In this document: positions 53,770 through 63,155 of the stretch, one piece after another
Numbering within the stretch: the first letter of the stretch is position 1
How the letters are laid out: the number at the start of each line of letters is the position of its first letter
NCBI RefSeq assembly: GCF_010548375.1
Contig: NZ_JAAGLY010000006.1
Location: forward strand, 492,611 to 556,610
Origin: Streptomyces sp. SID13726
GTDB taxonomy: Bacteria > Actinomycetota > Actinomycetes > Streptomycetales > Streptomycetaceae
Direction of reading: 5' to 3'
Length of the DNA stretch: 64,000 nucleotides
Translations under genes and position numbers: made by a program
Notes under the pieces: model-generated
The model's input: only the letters and a program-made list of their open reading frames with translations
Databases searched by the model: none
What the model was told of the DNA's origin: nothing

Positions 53770-55131
53770 TCACGGGTGGTGCGGGTGTGAACCCGATGCC
53801 TCGACCAACGGCAACGGCTCAGCAGTCTCCAGCGCGGGATCCTCCACAGAGAACGTCCGCACCCGCCCCGGCAACGAATCCGGCGTCTCGAACCGCACAG
53901 TCACCCTCCCCACCCCACTCCCCTGCACCCACCCGTGCCCGTACTCGGCATGCCGCACATCGTGCCCCGCGACCCACCGCCGCTCGACGACCACCTCCCG
54001 CTCCTCCACGGGCGTCTCGTCGTCCCCCACCTCCTCCACGCCCTGCTCCACCCGCTCTCCCGCCGCCTGAGCGAACAGATCCTCCTGAGTGAAGTCGGCG
54101 AGCCCGGACACCCCCACCCCCAACAGCCGCACGCCCCCCGTGGAATCCACCCCCTCCAGCAACCGCAAGGCCGCCTCCCGCACCACCGCAGGATCATCGG
54201 TGGGCCCCCGCAACGTCTCGGACCGAGTCAGCGTCGAGAAGTCGTACCGCCGCACCTTCAACACGATCGTCCGCCCCGACAACCCGGCCCCCCGCAACCT
54301 CTGCACACACCGCTCCGCCAGCCGCTGCACCTCGAGCCCCACCCGAACCCGGTCATGGATGTCCACGTCGTACGTGTCCTCCACCGACACCGACTTCGCC
54401 TCCCGCTCCGCCACCACGGCCCGCTCGTCCCGCGCCAGCGCCATCGCGTACAGCCCGTGCCCGTGCGCCTTCCCCAGCAGCCGTACGAGCTCGTCCTCCC
54501 CCGCCTCCACGATCTCGTCGACCGTGTGGATCCCGGCCCGCCGCAGATGGTCCCCCGTCGCCGGCCCCACTCCCGGCAGGGTCCGCACCGACATCGGTCC
54601 CAACAGCGCCCGCTCGGTGCCCGGTTCGATCACCACGAGCCCGTCCGGCTTGGCCTGCTCGGAGGCGATCTTCGCGAGCATCTTGGACGCGGCGAGCCCC
54701 ACCGACCCCGTGAGCCCCGTGACGGCCCGTATGTCGGCGCGCAGCTTCACCCCGGCCAGCCGCGCGGACGCGTCGTCCCAGGCCGCTCCCCCGGCTTCCA
54801 GGTCCACGAACGCCTCGTCCAGGCTCAGCGGCTCCACCAGCGGCGACAGCTCCCGCAGCAGCCCCATCACCTGCTCGCTGATCGACCGGTAGAACCCGAA
54901 CCTCGGTACGAGATACGCGGCGTTCGGAGCGAGCCGTCTCGCCTGGGCCATGGGCATCGCCGAGTTCACCCCGAACACCCGGGCCTCGTAGGACGCGGTG
55001 GCCACCACACCCCGCGGCCCCAGCCCGCCCACGACGACGGCCTTCCCACGCAGACTCGGCTTGGACGCCTGCTCCGCCGAGGCGTAGAAGGCATCCATGT
55101 CGAGATGCAGGATCGTGGGCGCTTTTCTCAC
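53770..55131 (-). CDS. dinB: Y-family DNA polymerase IV
   Basis: The 453-residue protein has DMDAFYAS (about 11-18) and PLSLDEAFVD (about 105), the two catalytic acid sites, helix-hairpin-helix motifs and a little finger domain. A C-terminal extension follows (after about 360, EREVVVERRWVAGHDVRHAE). At the end of the core lies QEDLF (in DFTQEDLFAQAA), the expected beta-clamp binding peptide, here internal because of the extension. It does translesion synthesis. Start GTG 55129-55131. No LexA box seen. Confidence 0.95.
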   Translation of the reverse strand: MRKAPTILHLDMDAFYASAEQASKPSLRGKAVVVGGLGPRGVVATASYEARVFGVNSAMPMAQARRLAPNAAYLVPRFGFYRSISEQVMGLLRELSPLVEPLSLDEAFVDLEAGGAAWDDASARLAGVKLRADIRAVTGLTGSVGLAASKMLAKIASEQAKPDGLVVIEPGTERALLGPMSVRTLPGVGPATGDHLRRAGIHTVDEIVEAGEDELVRLLGKAHGHGLYAMALARDERAVVAEREAKSVSVEDTYDVDIHDRVRVGLEVQRLAERCVQRLRGAGLSGRTIVLKVRRYDFSTLTRSETLRGPTDDPAVVREAALRLLEGVDSTGGVRLLGVGVSGLADFTQEDLFAQAAGERVEQGVEEVGDDETPVEEREVVVERRWVAGHDVRHAEYGHGWVQGSGVGRVTVRFETPDSLPGRVRTFSVEDPALETAEPLPLVEASGSHPHHP

Positions 55132-55195
55132 ATGTCCGATGCTGCCCTACGCCACTGACAATGCCCCGCCGAACAGGCAGGTGGCGGGGCGGGCC

Positions 55196-55840
55196 TCAGA
55201 CCGCCCGGTTCCGCCGCCGCGCCAGCTCGTCCGCGGGGTTGTGCCCCACCAGCGTCTCGCCGGTGTCCACCCGCTCCCCGTGCAGCTGCGACAGGGCGCT
55301 CTCGACGTCCCGCCACACCACGCCCACGGCGATCCCGAAGACCCCCTGGCCGCCCTGGAGCAGCGCGTGGACCTCGTCGGGCGAGGTGCACTCGTAGACC
55401 GTGGCGCCGTCGCTCATGAGCGTCATCCGCTCCAGGTCCTGGAAACCCCGCTCCCGCAGGTGCTGGACCGTGGTGCGGATGTTCTGCAGCGACACGCCGG
55501 TGTCGAGGAACCGCTTGACGATCTTCAGGACGACGACGTCCCGGAAGCTGTAGAGCCGCTGCGTCCCCGACCCGTAGGCGGGCCGCACGCTCGGCTCGAC
55601 GAGACCGGTGCGCGCCCAGTAGTCGAGCTGCCGGTAGGTGATGCCGGCCGCCGCGCACGCCGTAGGGCCGCGATAGCCGATCTGCTCGGACGCCATGGAC
55701 GTCGCCCCTCCGCTGCTCGGCACGGCCGCCGGTCGCTGCGGAGTGTGATCGGCCGCGCTGCCGTGAAGCGGGTACGGGCCGTTCGCCCCGAGACTCCGTC
55801 CGGGGGCACCCCCAGCCGTACCGTCGCCGCTGCTTCTCAC
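55196..55840 (-). CDS. MerR-family regulator (second of the conserved cluster)
   Basis: The 214-residue protein has a disordered N-terminus, then MerR helices IGYRGPTACAAAGITYRQLD followed by YWARTGLVEPSV and RLYSFRDVVVLKIVKRFLDT. The C-terminal half (GVFGIAVGVVWRDVESALSQ) is a sensor-like region conserved in the actinobacterial cluster with the nuclease and FtsR-like genes. GTG 55840 has GGAGG upstream. It corresponds by position to Mycobacterium Rv1830. A 7-bp inverted repeat is upstream. Confidence 0.88.
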   Translation of the reverse strand: MRSSGDGTAGGAPGRSLGANGPYPLHGSAADHTPQRPAAVPSSGGATSMASEQIGYRGPTACAAAGITYRQLDYWARTGLVEPSVRPAYGSGTQRLYSFRDVVVLKIVKRFLDTGVSLQNIRTTVQHLRERGFQDLERMTLMSDGATVYECTSPDEVHALLQGGQGVFGIAVGVVWRDVESALSQLHGERVDTGETLVGHNPADELARRRNRAV

Positions 55841-55908
55841 GCCGACCTCCGTCCTTGACCTGCCTTCTCGACGGTAGGCAGTCACCAGGGGTGCGTCAAC
55901 GATCGCCA

Positions 55909-55926
55909 CACTCGGCACGCCGAGTG
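55909..55926 (-). promoter_or_regulatory. Inverted repeat upstream of the MerR gene
   Basis: CACTCGG (55909-55915) and CCGAGTG (55920-55926) with a 4-base gap, 69 bp before the start, are placed for a MerR-type or other dimeric regulator. No known consensus matched. Confidence 0.4.
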
Positions 55927-56103
55927 ATAATCACCCTAGGAGTGGTTTCCCGTACCCAACCGCGGGGAAAGGCTAGCCGAATGCGCTCCGAGCGGGCCGC
56001 AGGACGCTCTCACACGCCGGTGGCAAATGCCAGCATTTCAGTGGTGACCGGACACGACCGGCCCGTCACGGACCGCTGATCCGCCGGATCGGCCGCCGCC
56101 GCC

Positions 56104-56577
56104 TCACTGACTGCTCGTGCCGAAGTCCTCGGGGGAGATCTGGTCGAGGAACTCGCGGAACTTCTCCACTTCGTCCTCCTGCTCGTCCGGAATCGCGATC
56201 CCGGCGTCGTCGAGCACCCCGTCGCTGCCGTAGATCGGCGTCCCGGTGCGCAGGGCCAGCGCTATGGCGTCGGACGGCCGCGCGCTCACCTCGACCCCGC
56301 TGGCGAACACCAGCTCCGCGTAGAAGACGCCCTCACGCAGATCGGTGATGCGCACTTCGGTGAGCTCCTGGCCGACCGCCTCCAGCACGTCCTTGAACAG
56401 GTCGTGGGTCAGCGGTCGTGCGGGGGCCATGCCCTGCTGCGCGAAGGCGATCGCAGTCGCCTCCCCCGGCCCGATCCAGATGGGGAGGTAGCGGTCGCCT
56501 CCCACTTCACGCAGGAGCACGATCGGTTGGTTGGAGGGCATTTCGACCCGGACACCTACGACATCGAGCTCGTTCAC
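56104..56577 (-). CDS. Bifunctional nuclease-family protein (DUF151)
   Basis: The 157-residue protein reads NELDVVGVRVEMPSNQPIVL, PIWIGPGEATAIAFAQQG and SARPSDAIALALRTGTPIYG, the full DUF151/bifunctional nuclease pattern. The plant founder has DNase and RNase activity; a structural role is also possible in bacteria. Its place between two MerR genes, next to the FHA gene, is conserved in actinobacteria (Rv1829 position). GTG 56577 is the start; acidic tail. Function in Streptomyces is not visible from sequence. Confidence 0.92.
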   Translation of the reverse strand: MNELDVVGVRVEMPSNQPIVLLREVGGDRYLPIWIGPGEATAIAFAQQGMAPARPLTHDLFKDVLEAVGQELTEVRITDLREGVFYAELVFASGVEVSARPSDAIALALRTGTPIYGSDGVLDDAGIAIPDEQEDEVEKFREFLDQISPEDFGTSSQ

Positions 56578-56654
56578 ACAGCAACCCTAGGCCGTGCCCG
56601 GGACGTTTGGGTAGTCGGGCCGGAAACGGGGGGCGGATCCGCCTCCCGGCACCC

Positions 56655-57392
56655 TCAGGGCAGCCGTACGCCGAGAGCGGTCTGCACGAGGGCCGCGTGC
56701 AGTTTCACCGTGAGCCCCGCAAGTTCCTTCGTACGGGCCTCCGCGTGCGCGCGGGTCTGCGGGTTGCGGTGGCGCTTCAGCGGGGCCACGACCTGGTCCA
56801 CGAGCCCGGCCTCACGGTCGGCGGCGGCCTTCATCGCCCGCAGGTGCCGCGGCTCGATCCCGAACCGCCCGAGCTCCACGACGAGCGCGGCCACGGTGAC
56901 CGTCTCGGCGTCGTAGGAGCCGTCCTGAAGCGGGGTGACCAGGCCGTACGACTCCCACTCCGCCAGCTGCTGCTCGTCGATCTCGGCGGCGGCCAGCAGC
57001 TCGTCCCGCCCGATCCGGGCCGCGGTGGGTCCCTCGGAGACCTCCAGGACCGTTTCTCCGTCCCGCTGACGGCCCACCGTGGGCAGCGCGACGGCCTCGC
57101 CCCGCTCCATGGCGTCCAGGTGCTCGCGGATCACCTTGAGCGGCAGATAGTGGTCCCGCTGCATCCTGAGGACGTGGCCGAGGCGCTCGACGTCCCGGTC
57201 ACTGAACTTGCGGTACCCGGAAGGGGTGCGCCGCGGCTCGATGAGCCCCTCGGACTCCAGAAAGCGGATCTTGGAGATCGTGACTTCGGGGAACTCGTCG
57301 CGCAGCACGTTCAGCACCGTGCCGATGCTCATCAGCCCACTGTCCGTGGCGGCGGTGCCGTGTCCGGCACCGCCGCTCGGTGTTTGAAGCAT
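56655..57392 (-). CDS. ftsR: MerR-family regulator FtsR-like
   Basis: The 245-residue protein has MSIGTVLNVLRDEFPEVTIS, KIRFLESEGLIEPRRTPSGY and RKFSDRDVERLGHVLRMQRD (MerR N-terminal domain), a linker and a helical C-terminus (VTPLQDGSYDAETVTVAALV). The order FHA gene, MerR, DUF151, MerR matches actinobacteria where this MerR gene is known as FtsR and controls ftsZ in Corynebacterium; that function is inferred. It follows the FHA gene after 18 bp, so is in its operon. Confidence 0.85.
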   Translation of the reverse strand: MLQTPSGGAGHGTAATDSGLMSIGTVLNVLRDEFPEVTISKIRFLESEGLIEPRRTPSGYRKFSDRDVERLGHVLRMQRDHYLPLKVIREHLDAMERGEAVALPTVGRQRDGETVLEVSEGPTAARIGRDELLAAAEIDEQQLAEWESYGLVTPLQDGSYDAETVTVAALVVELGRFGIEPRHLRAMKAAADREAGLVDQVVAPLKRHRNPQTRAHAEARTKELAGLTVKLHAALVQTALGVRLP

Positions 57393-57410
57393 GGACCTTC
57401 CCTGGGAGGG

Positions 57411-58187
57411 TCAGTAGCCCCGCTGGCTCGCGTAGAACACCAGCCGGTACTTGCCGATCTGCACCTCGTCGCCGTTGCTCAGAGCGACCGAGTCGATCCG
57501 CTCACGGTTGACGTACGTGCCGTTGAGACTGCCCACGTCGGACACCGTGAACGAGCCGTCCTGGCCGCGCCGGAACTCCACGTGCCGACGCGAGACGGTG
57601 ACGTCGTCGAGGAAGATGTCGCTCTGCGGGTGACGGCCGGCCGTGGTCAGCTCGCCGTCCAGCAGGAAGCGGCTGCCCGAGTTCGGCCCGCGGCGCACCA
57701 CCAGGAGCGCGGAGCCCAGCGGCAGCGCGTCGACGGCGGCCTGCGCCTCAGGCGAGAGCGCCGGCATCTGCGTCTGACCGGTCACCTCGGCGTCGTACGC
57801 CTCGAGTCCGGAGATGGAGATGGTGGAGGTCGTCTCCGAGGGGCGCTCGGGAACGGCCCCGGCCCGCAGCGGAGCACCGCAGTTGGAGCAGAAGCGGCTG
57901 TTCTCCGCGTTGCGGTTGCCGCACCTCGTACACACCTGGGCCGACATAGGGGAAAACCCTCCACCCGTACTTGAGGTTGACGGCTGCCCGAAACCTATGC
58001 CGCCGGACTGGGCAGGGTCAACAGACGGCTCGCCCTGACCTCCGGAAACGTCACCGCCCGGGCCGCCCACCTGGTCCCTGAAGAGCGGGCGCTGACCCTC
58101 TGAATCTGGCTGTGCGCGATGACGAGCGGTCGCGTTGTCGCTACCCTCGCGCGCGCTCTTGCCGAACAACTTCTGAAACAACTTCAC
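57411..58187 (-). CDS. garA: FHA-domain protein (GarA/OdhI type) with zinc ribbon
   Basis: The 258-residue protein has an N-terminal low-complexity part, then a zinc ribbon CTRCGNRNAENSRFCSNCG, the phosphothreonine motif ETTS (SETTSTIS), and a C-terminal FHA domain (TAGRHPQSDIFLDDVTVSRR and FTVSDVGSLNGTYVNRERID). GarA/OdhI proteins inhibit 2-oxoglutarate dehydrogenase until PknB/PknG phosphorylate the ETTS motif. The longer N-terminus and the zinc ribbon distinguish it from the mycobacterial form. GTG 58187 follows GGGGA. Upstream 190-bp region is its promoter. Confidence 0.85.
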   Translation of the reverse strand: MKLFQKLFGKSAREGSDNATARHRAQPDSEGQRPLFRDQVGGPGGDVSGGQGEPSVDPAQSGGIGFGQPSTSSTGGGFSPMSAQVCTRCGNRNAENSRFCSNCGAPLRAGAVPERPSETTSTISISGLEAYDAEVTGQTQMPALSPEAQAAVDALPLGSALLVVRRGPNSGSRFLLDGELTTAGRHPQSDIFLDDVTVSRRHVEFRRGQDGSFTVSDVGSLNGTYVNRERIDSVALSNGDEVQIGKYRLVFYASQRGY

Positions 58188-58377
58188 GGGCGATTCCCCT
58201 TGACCGAAACAGACCCGCCCGTGGGGCAGGACGAACCCTGATTGAACACACCGGTCGACCCGGACATCCTCACAACGTCCGTTTCCACCAGACAGTTTCC
58301 ACCACGCACCACCCATTCGGTGCGCCGACCCCCCGCAACCTCATGCCCTGGCCCGATGTCCCCCATGCACCCCCGGT

Positions 58378-59208
58378 TCACTGGGAGGACGACCGAGCGT
58401 AGTCAGGCCGCTTCGCCGCTCGCAAGGCGTCCACGACGATCTTGTCCGACCGCTCGACGGTAACGGTGGCCTGCTCCTTCTCGAGAGTCTGCACCACGCC
58501 TCCAGGGATGTTGAGCGCCGGTTCCAGGTCCTGCGGGTTCCCGATGACCTTGAAACGAAAGGGCGAGGTGATCTTGTTCCCGTCGACGCCGACACTTTTG
58601 CCCGAGTCCGTCAGATAGGTCCCGGCGACGACCCGCACGCCGTTCACCTGGATCGCCTCGGCACCGGCCGCGCGCAACTCCTGGACCGCGTCGAGCAGCA
58701 TGTCCGCCTCGACCGTCCCCTTCGTGTCCTCGATCGTCATCGTGATGCCCGGCCCCTGCGCGGCAACCGTGCCCGCCAGGATGCCGAGTTGCCGCTCCTT
58801 CTCGACCGTCTGCTTCCGGGCCTCTTCCGCCTGGTCGGAGCTGTTCTCCAGCTCGTCCCGCTGCTTCTCCAGGCCCTGCTTCTCGTCTTCAAGACGCTGA
58901 GTTCGGTCATCCAGTTCATCGAGGATGCGTACGAGATCCTCCTGTCGCGCCCCGCGCAGCGCACTGTCGCTGTCACTGTTCGAGGCCACCTGGACGGCGA
59001 GGCCGAATCCGAGCCCGAACAGCAGTACCGCGACGATGAGTTGGGCCCGCGTCACCCGCGGCGGCCACAGCCCCTGAGCCAGCCTCTGACGGCCGGTCAG
59101 ACCGGGCTCCGGCTTCGGGGCGCCGGTCTCCTCGGGAGGCGTCACCGGGAGTTCCTGGGGCAGTTCCTTGCGCAGCCTGTTGCCGGGCGGCTCTTCCTGC
59201 TCGCTCAT
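58378..59208 (-). CDS. DUF881 membrane protein (downstream copy)
   Basis: The 276-residue protein has a proline-rich cytosolic start, one membrane span (LIVAVLLFGLGFGLAVQVAS), a coiled coil (EQEKQGLEKQRDEL-type, about residues 85-140) and the DUF881 fold (GPGITMTIEDTKGTVEADML, VRVVAGTYLTDSGKSVGVDG). DUF881 proteins flank a small basic protein gene in many Gram-positives; their job is unknown, with envelope/division links suspected. ATG 59208; GTG 59217 overlaps the Sbp stop (GTGA). Third gene of the operon. Confidence 0.85.
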   Translation of the reverse strand: MSEQEEPPGNRLRKELPQELPVTPPEETGAPKPEPGLTGRQRLAQGLWPPRVTRAQLIVAVLLFGLGFGLAVQVASNSDSDSALRGARQEDLVRILDELDDRTQRLEDEKQGLEKQRDELENSSDQAEEARKQTVEKERQLGILAGTVAAQGPGITMTIEDTKGTVEADMLLDAVQELRAAGAEAIQVNGVRVVAGTYLTDSGKSVGVDGNKITSPFRFKVIGNPQDLEPALNIPGGVVQTLEKEQATVTVERSDKIVVDALRAAKRPDYARSSSQ

Positions 59209-59213
59209 CGGCC

Positions 59214-59546
59214 TCACGCCCGGAAGACGTGCCGGCGGATCGCGGCGGCGTTCGAGAAGATCCGGATCCCGAGCACCACGACGACTCCGGTCGACAGCTG
59301 CGCGCCCACGCCCAGCTTGTCGCCCAGGAACACGATCAAGGCGGCCACCACCACGTTGGACAGGAACGACACGACGAAGACCTTGTCGTCGAAGATGCCG
59401 TCGAGCATGGCCCGCAGACCACCGAAGACGGCGTCGAGCGCCGCCACCACGGCGATCGGCAGATAAGGCTCGACGACCGCCGGAACCTCGGGCCGGACCA
59501 ACAGGCCGGCCACGACTCCCACGACGAGGCCCAGTACGGCGATCAC
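59214..59546 (-). CDS. sbp: Small basic protein (Sbp, DUF1290)
   Basis: The 110-residue protein has three membrane spans: MIAVLGLVVGVVAGLLVRPE, AVVAALDAVFGGLRAMLDGI and VVSFLSNVVVAALIVFLGDK, with KLGVGAQLSTGVVVVLGIRI and a basic end RRHVFRA. It is the Sbp family found next to ftsZ in Bacillus and here between two DUF881 genes. Overlaps both neighbours, so expression is coupled. Function is unknown in the family. Confidence 0.9.
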   Translation of the reverse strand: MIAVLGLVVGVVAGLLVRPEVPAVVEPYLPIAVVAALDAVFGGLRAMLDGIFDDKVFVVSFLSNVVVAALIVFLGDKLGVGAQLSTGVVVVLGIRIFSNAAAIRRHVFRA

Positions 59547-60439
59547 GATGTGCCCTTCTCAGTTCTCGGCTCTGCTGTACGTACGATCACACTCGGTGCG
59601 GCCGGCAGCCGGAGGTCGTCCTCCACGGAGATGGCGGTCCTGATGCCGTAGTTCTCCTGAAGGGCGTTCAGATACAGCCCGTCGGCGCTGTTCTGGAACC
59701 TGGTGCTCAGCCGCTTCCCGTCCCCCACCGCAAGCACCGTATACGGCGGAACCAGCGGCTTGTTGTCGACCAGTATCGCGTCACCCGCGGCCCTGATCGC
59801 CGACAGCGCGGTCAGCCGCTGTCCGTTGATGGAGACGGCCTCGGCACCCGACTCCCACAGCCCGTTCACGACCCGCTGCATGTCCCGGTCGCGCACCCGC
59901 CCGGTGTCCGAGAACCCGGACGTCTCGCGCGGGTTCCCGTCCCCGCCCGTGGTGGCTTCCTTGGCGTCGTTCACCACCAGTTTGACGCCGGGGCCGTGCA
60001 CTTCGGCGGCCCCCGACAGAATGCTCACGAGATCCGCCTGGCCGCTGTCGCCGCTCTGCTTGAGCGCCTCGCGCTGCCGCTGGTTCACGTCGTCGCGCAG
60101 CTCGTCGACGCTCTTCTCCAGCTTGTCCGCCGTCACCGTCTCCCGGTCGATGCGGTCGACGAGTTCCTCACGCTCCTTGGCCACGACCGGAGCGGCCACC
60201 CGGGCCTGCGCCGCCCCCACGGTGACCACCAGAGCGGCGAGCACCAGGCCGACGGCGAGTCCGAGCTTCGCCCGCAGTGTCCTGGGCAGACCGCCGTCAC
60301 CGGCCGCCTTCTTCCGGGCCGCCGCCTCGGCGTATCCGTCGTCAAGGCTGTGGTCCATGACGTTGGTGAGCAGCGACATGGAGGCGTCCGGGCGCGAGGG
60401 GCGCGTGGGCGTGCTCCGAATGGGGGGCTGCTGCGGCAT
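59543..60439 (-). CDS. DUF881 membrane protein (upstream copy)
   Basis: The 298-residue protein has a cytosolic tail of about 60 residues (RPDASMSLLTNVMDHSLDDG), one span (AVGLVLAALVVTVGAAQARV), a coiled coil (EREELVDRIDRETVTADKLE) and DUF881 (HGPGVKLVVNDAKEATTGGD, DMQRVVNGLWESGAEAVSIN). ATG 60439 (MPQQPPIRS) is preferred; ATG 60448 adds three residues. It overlaps sbp by 4 bp. The pair of DUF881 proteins with Sbp is likely one membrane complex (inference). Confidence 0.85.
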   Translation of the reverse strand: MPQQPPIRSTPTRPSRPDASMSLLTNVMDHSLDDGYAEAAARKKAAGDGGLPRTLRAKLGLAVGLVLAALVVTVGAAQARVAAPVVAKEREELVDRIDRETVTADKLEKSVDELRDDVNQRQREALKQSGDSGQADLVSILSGAAEVHGPGVKLVVNDAKEATTGGDGNPRETSGFSDTGRVRDRDMQRVVNGLWESGAEAVSINGQRLTALSAIRAAGDAILVDNKPLVPPYTVLAVGDGKRLSTRFQNSADGLYLNALQENYGIRTAISVEDDLRLPAAPSVIVRTAEPRTEKGTS

Positions 60440-60544
60440 GCCGCACATCGTCGCACGTCGCGGCCCCTACCTCCGAATGGCCCCATCGGCGTGCCGGACA
60501 GGCCCCCTTGGGGACACCTGCCCGGCACGCGCGCGTGAATGGGC

Positions 60545-63040
60545 TCAGCGGCCGGCGCTGTCCACGACCGCGGACCACTCGTCGAGCAGAGCCTGCGCGG
60601 ACGCGTCGTCCGGCCCCTCCGCCCACAGATGGGTGACCGCCTCGGCCGGGTCGGGCAGCACCATCACCCAACGCCCGTCCGTCTCGACGACCCGCACACC
60701 GTCGGTCGTGTCGACGAAGCGATCGCCCGCCGCCTCCACGACCCGCCGCATCACCAGCCCCTTGACCGCCCACGGGGTCGCCAGATCCCTCTTGAGGACA
60801 TGCGCCCGCGGAATCCGCGCGTCGATCTGACTGAGCGTGAGCTGCGTCCGCGCCACCAGCCCGATCAGCCGTACGAAGGCGGCGGCACCGTCGAAGACAC
60901 TGCTGAACTCCGGCACGATGAAGGCACCCTTGCCGTCACCACCGAAGATCGTCGAGTCGTCCCGCCCCACGCGCGTGAGGTCGTCGGGCGAGGTGGTCGT
61001 CCACTCCACCTGAGTGCCGTGGTACGCCGCCACCTGCTCGGCGATCCGCGTGGTGGTCACCGGCAGCGCCACACGCCCGCTGCGCCGTTCTGCGGCGACC
61101 AGGTCGAGCATGACGAGCAGCGCCCGGTCGTCCTCGATGATCCGCCCCTTCTCGTCGACCAGGGACAGCCGCTCGCCCACCGGGTCGAACCGCACCCCGA
61201 ACGCGGCCCGCGCCGACGCCACGATCTCGCCCAGCCGCACCATCCCCGACCGACGGGCGTCCGCGGTCTCGGTGGGCCTGGACTCGTCGAGCCCCGGATT
61301 GATGGTCAGCGAATCCACCCCGAGCTTCCCGAGCAGACTCGGCAGCACCAACCCCGCACTGCCGTTCGACGCGTCTACGACGACCTTGAGCCCGGACTCG
61401 GAAATCCCTGTCGTGTCGACGTTCCGCAGCAGCGAACCGGTGTACGAATCGAAAACGCTCGCCGGGAAGTGCAGATCCCCGATCTCCCCAGGGAACGCCC
61501 GCCGGTACTCCTGCCGCGCGAACACCCGGTCCAGCTTCCGCTGACTGCCCTGCGAAAGGTCCGCACCCCGCCCGTCGAAGAACATGATGTCCACGGAGTC
61601 CGGCACCCCGGGCGTGGTCCGGATCATGATCCCGCCGGCACTCCCCCGCGCGGTCTGCTGCCGCGCCACGGGCAGCGGTACGTTCTCCAGGTCTCGTACG
61701 TCGATGGCGCTGGCCTGAAGGGCGGAGATGACCGCCCGCTTCAGCGCCCGGGCACCGCGGGAGTGGTCGCGGGCGGTGGTGACGGTCGACCCCTTCTTGA
61801 GGGTCGTCGCATAGGCACCGGCGAGCCGGACCGCGAGTTCTGGCGTGATCTCGACGTTCAGGATGCCCGACACCCCGCGCGCACCGAACAGATGCGCCTG
61901 TCCCCTGGACTCCCAGATGACCGAGGTGTTGACGAAGGCGCCGGCCTCGATGGTCTTGAACGGGTAGACCCGCACATTCCCCTGAATAATCGATTCCTCG
62001 CCGACCAGACACTCGTCACCGATGACCGCGCCGTCCTCGATACGAGCCGAACGCATGATGTCGGTGTTCTTCCCGACCACACACCCGCGCAGATTGCTCT
62101 GCTGCCCGACATACACGTTGTCGTGCACGACGGCCTTGTGCAGAAAGGCCCCGCTCTTCACGACCACGTTCGACCCGACGACCGTGTGCTCGCGAATCTC
62201 TGCACAGGCCTCAACCTTCGCGTAGTCGCCGATGTACAACGGCCCGCGGAGCACGGCATCGGGATGCACCTCGGCACCCTCGGCCACCCACACACCCGGA
62301 GAGAGCTCGAACCCGTCGATCTCGACGTCGACCTTGCCCTCCAGTACGTCGGCCTGCGCCTTCACATAGCTCTCGTGGGTGCCTACGTCCTCCCAGTACC
62401 CCTCGGCGATATAGCCATAGATCGGCTTGCCTTCCTTCATCAGCTGCGGGAAGACATCGCCGGACCAGTCCACGGACACATCGGCCTCGACGTAATCGAA
62501 GACCTCGGGCTCCATGACATAGATGCCCGTGTTCACGGTGTCCGAGAAAACCTGGCCCCAGGTCGGCTTCTCAAGGAAGCGCTCGACCTTGCCCTCTTCA
62601 TCGACGATGGTGATGCCGAATTCAAGCGGATTGGGCACTCGGGTCAGACAGACAGTGACCAGCGCACCCTTTTCCTTGTGGAAGTTGATGAGCTCGGTGA
62701 GGTCGAAGTCGGTCAGGGCATCACCGGAAATGACGACGAAAGCATCGTCCTTCAACGCCTCTTCGGCGTTCTTGACGCTTCCGGCGGTACCGAGTGGCTT
62801 CTCCTCATTGGCATAGGTGAGCTCCATTCCGAGCTCCTCACCGTCACCGAAGTAGTTCTTGACCAAGGAGGCCAGGAACTGGACAGTGACGACGGTCTCG
62901 TTGAGCCCATGCCTTTTGAGCAGCCTCAGAACGTGCTCCATGATCGGCCGGTTGGCCACCGGCAGGAGCGGCTTGGGCATGCTTGAGGTCATGGGACGAA
63001 GGCGTGTGCCTTCGCCTCCGGCCATCACGACGGCCTTCAT
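60545..63040 (-). CDS. manC: Sugar-1-phosphate nucleotidyltransferase/phosphomutase-like fusion
   Basis: The 831-residue protein has an N-terminal nucleotidyltransferase (MKAVVMAGGEGTRLRPMTSS and MPKPLLPV, GYWEDVGTHESYVKAQADVL), a left-handed beta-helix (about 250-380, LYIGDYAKVEACAEIREHTV) and a phosphohexomutase-type C-terminal part (TTARDHSRGARALKRAVISA). In the mutase part the serine loop is DHS rather than TASHN, and the metal loop GVRFDPVGERL lacks the DGDxDR form, so mutase activity is doubtful (inference). It is annotated in Streptomyces as mannose-1-phosphate guanylyltransferase and would feed GDP-mannose. Upstream of the DUF881 operon. Confidence 0.88.
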   Translation of the reverse strand: MKAVVMAGGEGTRLRPMTSSMPKPLLPVANRPIMEHVLRLLKRHGLNETVVTVQFLASLVKNYFGDGEELGMELTYANEEKPLGTAGSVKNAEEALKDDAFVVISGDALTDFDLTELINFHKEKGALVTVCLTRVPNPLEFGITIVDEEGKVERFLEKPTWGQVFSDTVNTGIYVMEPEVFDYVEADVSVDWSGDVFPQLMKEGKPIYGYIAEGYWEDVGTHESYVKAQADVLEGKVDVEIDGFELSPGVWVAEGAEVHPDAVLRGPLYIGDYAKVEACAEIREHTVVGSNVVVKSGAFLHKAVVHDNVYVGQQSNLRGCVVGKNTDIMRSARIEDGAVIGDECLVGEESIIQGNVRVYPFKTIEAGAFVNTSVIWESRGQAHLFGARGVSGILNVEITPELAVRLAGAYATTLKKGSTVTTARDHSRGARALKRAVISALQASAIDVRDLENVPLPVARQQTARGSAGGIMIRTTPGVPDSVDIMFFDGRGADLSQGSQRKLDRVFARQEYRRAFPGEIGDLHFPASVFDSYTGSLLRNVDTTGISESGLKVVVDASNGSAGLVLPSLLGKLGVDSLTINPGLDESRPTETADARRSGMVRLGEIVASARAAFGVRFDPVGERLSLVDEKGRIIEDDRALLVMLDLVAAERRSGRVALPVTTTRIAEQVAAYHGTQVEWTTTSPDDLTRVGRDDSTIFGGDGKGAFIVPEFSSVFDGAAAFVRLIGLVARTQLTLSQIDARIPRAHVLKRDLATPWAVKGLVMRRVVEAAGDRFVDTTDGVRVVETDGRWVMVLPDPAEAVTHLWAEGPDDASAQALLDEWSAVVDSAGR

Positions 63041-63155
63041 GTCGGAAGCGTCCTCCTCTAAGAGACGACGGTCTAGCCGACTTCACCCGTCCAGATTGTC
63101 CCGCACTTTTCCGCCGGGGGCCATCGAGCCACTAAGGCCCTACGAATGGGCGAGT

